From an uncultured Aliterella sp. (GTDB lineage: Bacteria; Cyanobacteriota; Cyanobacteriia; Cyanobacteriales; Chroococcidiopsidaceae), in NCBI GenBank assembly GCA_905479905.1, contig CAJQOK010000461.1:1-19833 (forward strand): DNA of 19,833 nucleotides, in the 5' to 3' direction. Of the stretch, positions 17,405-19,833 are shown piece after piece (positions within the stretch are counted from its first letter, which is position 1; each line of letters begins with the position of its first letter). The position numbers were made by a program, and so were the translations under genes. Under the pieces are notes generated by a model. It was given only the letters and a program-made list of their open reading frames with translations. It made no database searches and was not told the DNA's origin.

Positions 17405-18442
17405 ATGACCCAACCAACCGTCACTATTGTAGTTGTACCCCGCGAACGTTTTAGTTGTACTCAAGACTCTTTAGAAAGCCTCTACGAACATACCGATTTT
17501 CCCTTCCAATTGATTTATATAGATGGAAATTCCCCGGCAAAAGTTCAGCAATACTTGCAAACAAAAGCCCAAGAAAAAAACTTCAAAATTATTCGTACCG
17601 ATTATTACCTTTCCCCAAATCACGCTCGTAATATTGGTTTGAGTCACGTTGATACTAAATATTTAGTTTTTGTCGATAACGATGTAATTTTTTCCTCTGG
17701 TTGGCTGCAAGCTTTAGTTACTTGTGCAGAAGAAACAAACGCTACCGTTGTTGGGCCGTTGATGTGTGAAAAACAACCAATCCATCAACGAGTTCATTTT
17801 GCTGGGGGAGAATCGCGCATTGTTACAGATATCAAAGGTAAACGCCATTTGCGCGAAAAAATGTACAAGCAAGGTCATCAAGTAACCGCCTTACGCCCCC
17901 AAATTCAACGCACACAAACCGAGTTAGCAGAGTTTCATTGCGTACTGGTTCGTAAAGAAATTTTTGAGCGCATTGGTTATTTAGATGAAGCGATGCTGAA
18001 CACTAAAGAACATCTAGATTTTTGCATGACAGTGGCGCAGGCGGGAGGAAAAGTATACTTTGAGCCTGATTCTTTAGTTACATATGTTCCCGGCCCACCG
18101 CTAGAATTGAGCGATTTAGCCTTTTATATGCTGCGTTGGAGCGATGCTTGGACTTTAGCCAGTTTGCAACGCATCCGCGAAAAGTGGGACTTGTCAGAAG
18201 ATGGTTACTTTAAAACTAAGTACAAAAAATTGGGAGTAAGACGAATCTCTACAATTATTAAGCCTTTAGTTCGCCGTCTTAGCTTTGGCGCTGAGAATAA
18301 ACCTTTGAAAAGAATGTTAAAGTCTCTTGACAGAAAAGTTAACAGTTATCTAACAAACCGATATGCAAAAATGCTACCTCAACGTAAACTACAGCTAAAG
18401 CCAATTCTAAAAGAACCCACAGCCTTAGAAGTGTCTAGGTAA
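17405..18442 (+). CDS. Glycosyltransferase family 2 (GT-A fold)
   Basis: The 345-residue protein has a GT2 N-terminal domain: TVTIVVVPRERFSCTQDSLESL, IYIDGNSPAKVQQYL, NHARNIGLSHVDTKYLVFVDNDV (DxD metal motif) and SGWLQALV. Further on are GGESRIVTDI and FHCVLVRKEIFERIGYLDE with NTKEHLDFCMTVAQAGGKV, the usual acceptor/base region. The C-terminal 80 or so residues are basic (KKLGVRR, VRRLSFG, KRMLKSLDRK) and of unknown role. No membrane segment is evident. The sugar and acceptor are unknown. It ends the same-strand glycan cluster, 19 bp after the second GT4 gene, and unlike its neighbours it is intact. Confidence 0.92.
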   Translation: MTQPTVTIVVVPRERFSCTQDSLESLYEHTDFPFQLIYIDGNSPAKVQQYLQTKAQEKNFKIIRTDYYLSPNHARNIGLSHVDTKYLVFVDNDVIFSSGWLQALVTCAEETNATVVGPLMCEKQPIHQRVHFAGGESRIVTDIKGKRHLREKMYKQGHQVTALRPQIQRTQTELAEFHCVLVRKEIFERIGYLDEAMLNTKEHLDFCMTVAQAGGKVYFEPDSLVTYVPGPPLELSDLAFYMLRWSDAWTLASLQRIREKWDLSEDGYFKTKYKKLGVRRISTIIKPLVRRLSFGAENKPLKRMLKSLDRKVNSYLTNRYAKMLPQRKLQLKPILKEPTALEVSR

Positions 18443-18534
18443 TGGTGCAACTAATATTGTTTAGAGAATTACAGGAGACTTGGTTAGCCTTGCAGTCTAT
18501 ATCTAGAAAAACTGGGTTTGACGGTTTTTTTTAG

Positions 18535-18987
18535 ATGCCCATGTCAACAGTTTTTGTAAATCTTTTCGGACTTAGTTTAGCAATTTCGCTCTCTTTAGTA
18601 GTTGATATCCCTACTTATGCTGGTGTAGAGACTTCAACTCAAACCGCGATCATAGAATCAAGCCTTCAAGAGAGCGAAGTCATTACCCCCGTTGCTGACT
18701 TGTCTTCGGTACAACAAAGCGATCGCATTTTCCTAGCTTGGCAATCTTTACTACAACGCTACGGATGCAATGCAGGGGATATCAATCAAAATAAACGAGT
18801 TCTTAGCCGCTATGAATTTGCTACAGATTTAAACACCTGTTTAGACCAAATAAGCCAGCTAATTGTAGCTACTCCTGATTTGGTACAAGAGGACTTAATA
18901 ACCTTACAAAAGTTACAAGTAGAATTTGCCGCCGAGTTAGCAGCCATTAGAGGTAGATTAGACAATTTAGAAGCACAAATAACTAGG
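18535..18987 (+). pseudogene. SLH-domain OprB-type porin, N-terminal fragment cut by an insertion element
   Basis: The start is forced by a TAG just before ATG 18535 (ATG 18541 also possible). A signal peptide is likely: STVFVNLFGLSLAISLSLVV with cleavage after PTYA. Then comes the SLH-like segment typical of cyanobacterial outer-membrane porins (LSSVQQSD, LQRYGCNAGD, LSRYEFATDLNTCLDQI) and a coiled coil (LQVEFAAELAAIRGRLDNLEAQI). Intact proteins anchor to the peptidoglycan-linked polymer through SLH and continue into a beta-barrel of several hundred residues that passes iron or small solutes. Homology ends near ATA-ACT-AGG at 18980-18988, where the insertion element begins; the frame then reads foreign sequence to a TGA at 19039-19041. 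No Shine-Dalgarno is visible and a T8 run precedes the start. Confidence 0.85.
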
Positions 18988-19833
18988 GCGTGTCTGCGAA
19001 CTAGATATTATAGAAAAGGAGTGTTAGGAAAAACAAATTGAGACAACGTAAAGATGATGGTGGCAGAGGCGATTTAACTGATGGCAGTAGTGGCAGAAGC
19101 TTCAACCACTACTGCCACCTCAAAAAGCTCACACAGGTCAGCCAGCCCATAACCATCGCCGCATTCTCGATGGTATTCTTTGGCTACATCGAACTGGTGC
19201 GCCGTGGCGAGATATTCCAGAGCGTTATGGTAAACACAGCACAATCTCAAGTCGGTTTTATCGATGGCGAACTGAAGGTCTGTGGCAACGGATAGGGGCA
19301 AATCTCATGCAACAAGCTGATGCTATTGGAGATGTTGATTGGGAAGTACACTTCGACGGGTAGTACTGTAGTTCGCGCCCATCAGCACGCTGCTGGTGCA
19401 AAAGGGGGGAACCAGAAGTGCAGGCTTTGGGACGTAGCGTTGGTGGCTTCAGCACTAAAGTACATATAAAAGCGGAAGGTTACGGTAAACCAATGCACTT
19501 TTTCCTTACTCCAGGCGAGCGGCATGACATAGTAGCATTTGGAGCATTGCTCAAGGGTGGGAGAATTAAGCGTCACAGACGAGGCAGACCTAGACATCGC
19601 AGCCGCTATTTGGTAGGTGATAAAGCTTACAGCAGTAACAATATTCGACAGAAATTGCGTTGCTCTGGCACTACTCCTATTATCCCAAGGCGAAGCAACC
19701 AGAAGCAACAAGGACGCTTCAATCGTGGATTGTATAGGGAACGTAATCAAGTAGAGCGTTTAATTAATCGGCTCAAGCAGTACCGACGGGTAGCAACACG
19801 GTACGAAAAGTATGCGGTCAACTACCTGGCAAT
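18985..19833 (+). mobile_element. IS5-family insertion element, left part (right end outside window)
   Basis: Porin homology is replaced at about 18985 by sequence beginning GGGCGTGTCTGCGAACT, the likely left terminal inverted repeat. It is followed by a transposase-like coding region extending past the right edge. The right inverted repeat and target duplication cannot be seen, so the exact boundary is uncertain by a few bases. Insertion destroyed the porin frame. Confidence 0.8.
19038..19833 (+). pseudogene. IS5-family DDE transposase with several frameshifts (3' end outside window)
   Basis: Pieces of one transposase are spread over frames. TTG 19038 opens a short stretch ending DLTD (19071-19082). 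After an odd 8-nt spacer the main frame begins at 19091 with WQKLQPLLPPQ, RRILDGILWLHRTGAPWRDI, FYRWRTEGLWQRI and WEVHFDG. A TAG follows at 19361-19363. Skipping one T there gives STVVRAHQHAAGAK, and adding one G in the G6 run (19404-19409) returns to the main frame: GEPEVQALGRSVGGFSTK, HFFLTPGERHD, YLVGDKAYSS (second Asp), YRERNQVERLINRLKQYRR (third acidic residue with the Y-R-E-K spacing of IS5 elements). The element is therefore probably not autonomous, unless the indels are sequencing errors. Confidence 0.85.

Noticed and set aside
18443..18534. Possible terminator before the porin (AAAACTGGGTTTGACGGTTT then a T run)
   Set aside because: The stem is short and relies on mismatches, and the T run abuts the start codon, so it was not called.
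19074..19750. Several open frames on the minus strand across the insertion element
   Set aside because: They are antisense to recognisable transposase segments and show no motifs of their own.
1..19833. CRISPR array, tRNA or rRNA genes
   Set aside because: No regularly spaced direct repeats or recognisable RNA gene sequences were seen on either strand; the HIP1 octamers are scattered and not an array.

Overview
The window reads as cyanobacterial chromosome, most likely from a filamentous or colony-forming lineage such as Nostocales or Chroococcidiopsis-like forms. The support is the many HIP1 octamers (GCGATCGC, for example at 14-21, 301-308 and 717-724), a CpcT-type phycobiliprotein lyase, a heptameric short tandem repeat of the sort common in such genomes, a very small dispersed-repeat-like insertion, and the N-terminus of an SLH-domain porin. 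No species call is possible from sequence reading alone.

Layout. (1) 1-6026, minus strand: two translationally coupled nonribosomal peptide synthetase genes. The upstream gene encodes a complete condensation-adenylation-carrier module (C-A-T). The next begins with a TubC-type docking domain, then C and A domains, and runs off the left edge. (2) 6107-9275: a housekeeping block with a CpcT/CpeT-family lyase, the pyruvyl transferase CsaB, the YfiH/PgeF-family protein on the opposite strand, and a biotin ligase. (3) 9464-18442, plus strand: a tightly spaced, probably single-operon glycan cluster. It holds two adjacent MurG-like (COG4671-type) glycosyltransferases, an MsbA-like ABC exporter, a histidine-phosphatase-family protein, two tandem GT4 glycosyltransferase paralogues and a GT2 glycosyltransferase. 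It plausibly makes and exports a glycolipid or polysaccharide; the product cannot be read from sequence. (4) 18535-19833: an SLH/porin gene cut off after about 150 codons by the left end of an IS5-family element whose transposase is itself frameshifted and leaves the window.

The striking theme is decay or switching in region 3. The ABC exporter carries an extra 21-bp segment that splits what would be a HIP1 octamer and places two in-frame TAG codons between the LSGGQ signature and Walker B. Both GT4 paralogues are frameshifted at poly-A tracts (A10 in the first; A7 in the second, where its sister has A8). The phosphatase-like protein lacks the second half of its catalytic domain. Either the glycan locus is degenerating, or some homopolymer indels are switchable or are sequencing errors; the 21-bp insertion and the domain deletion do not look like base-calling errors. 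No RNA genes, CRISPR arrays or replication origin were seen.
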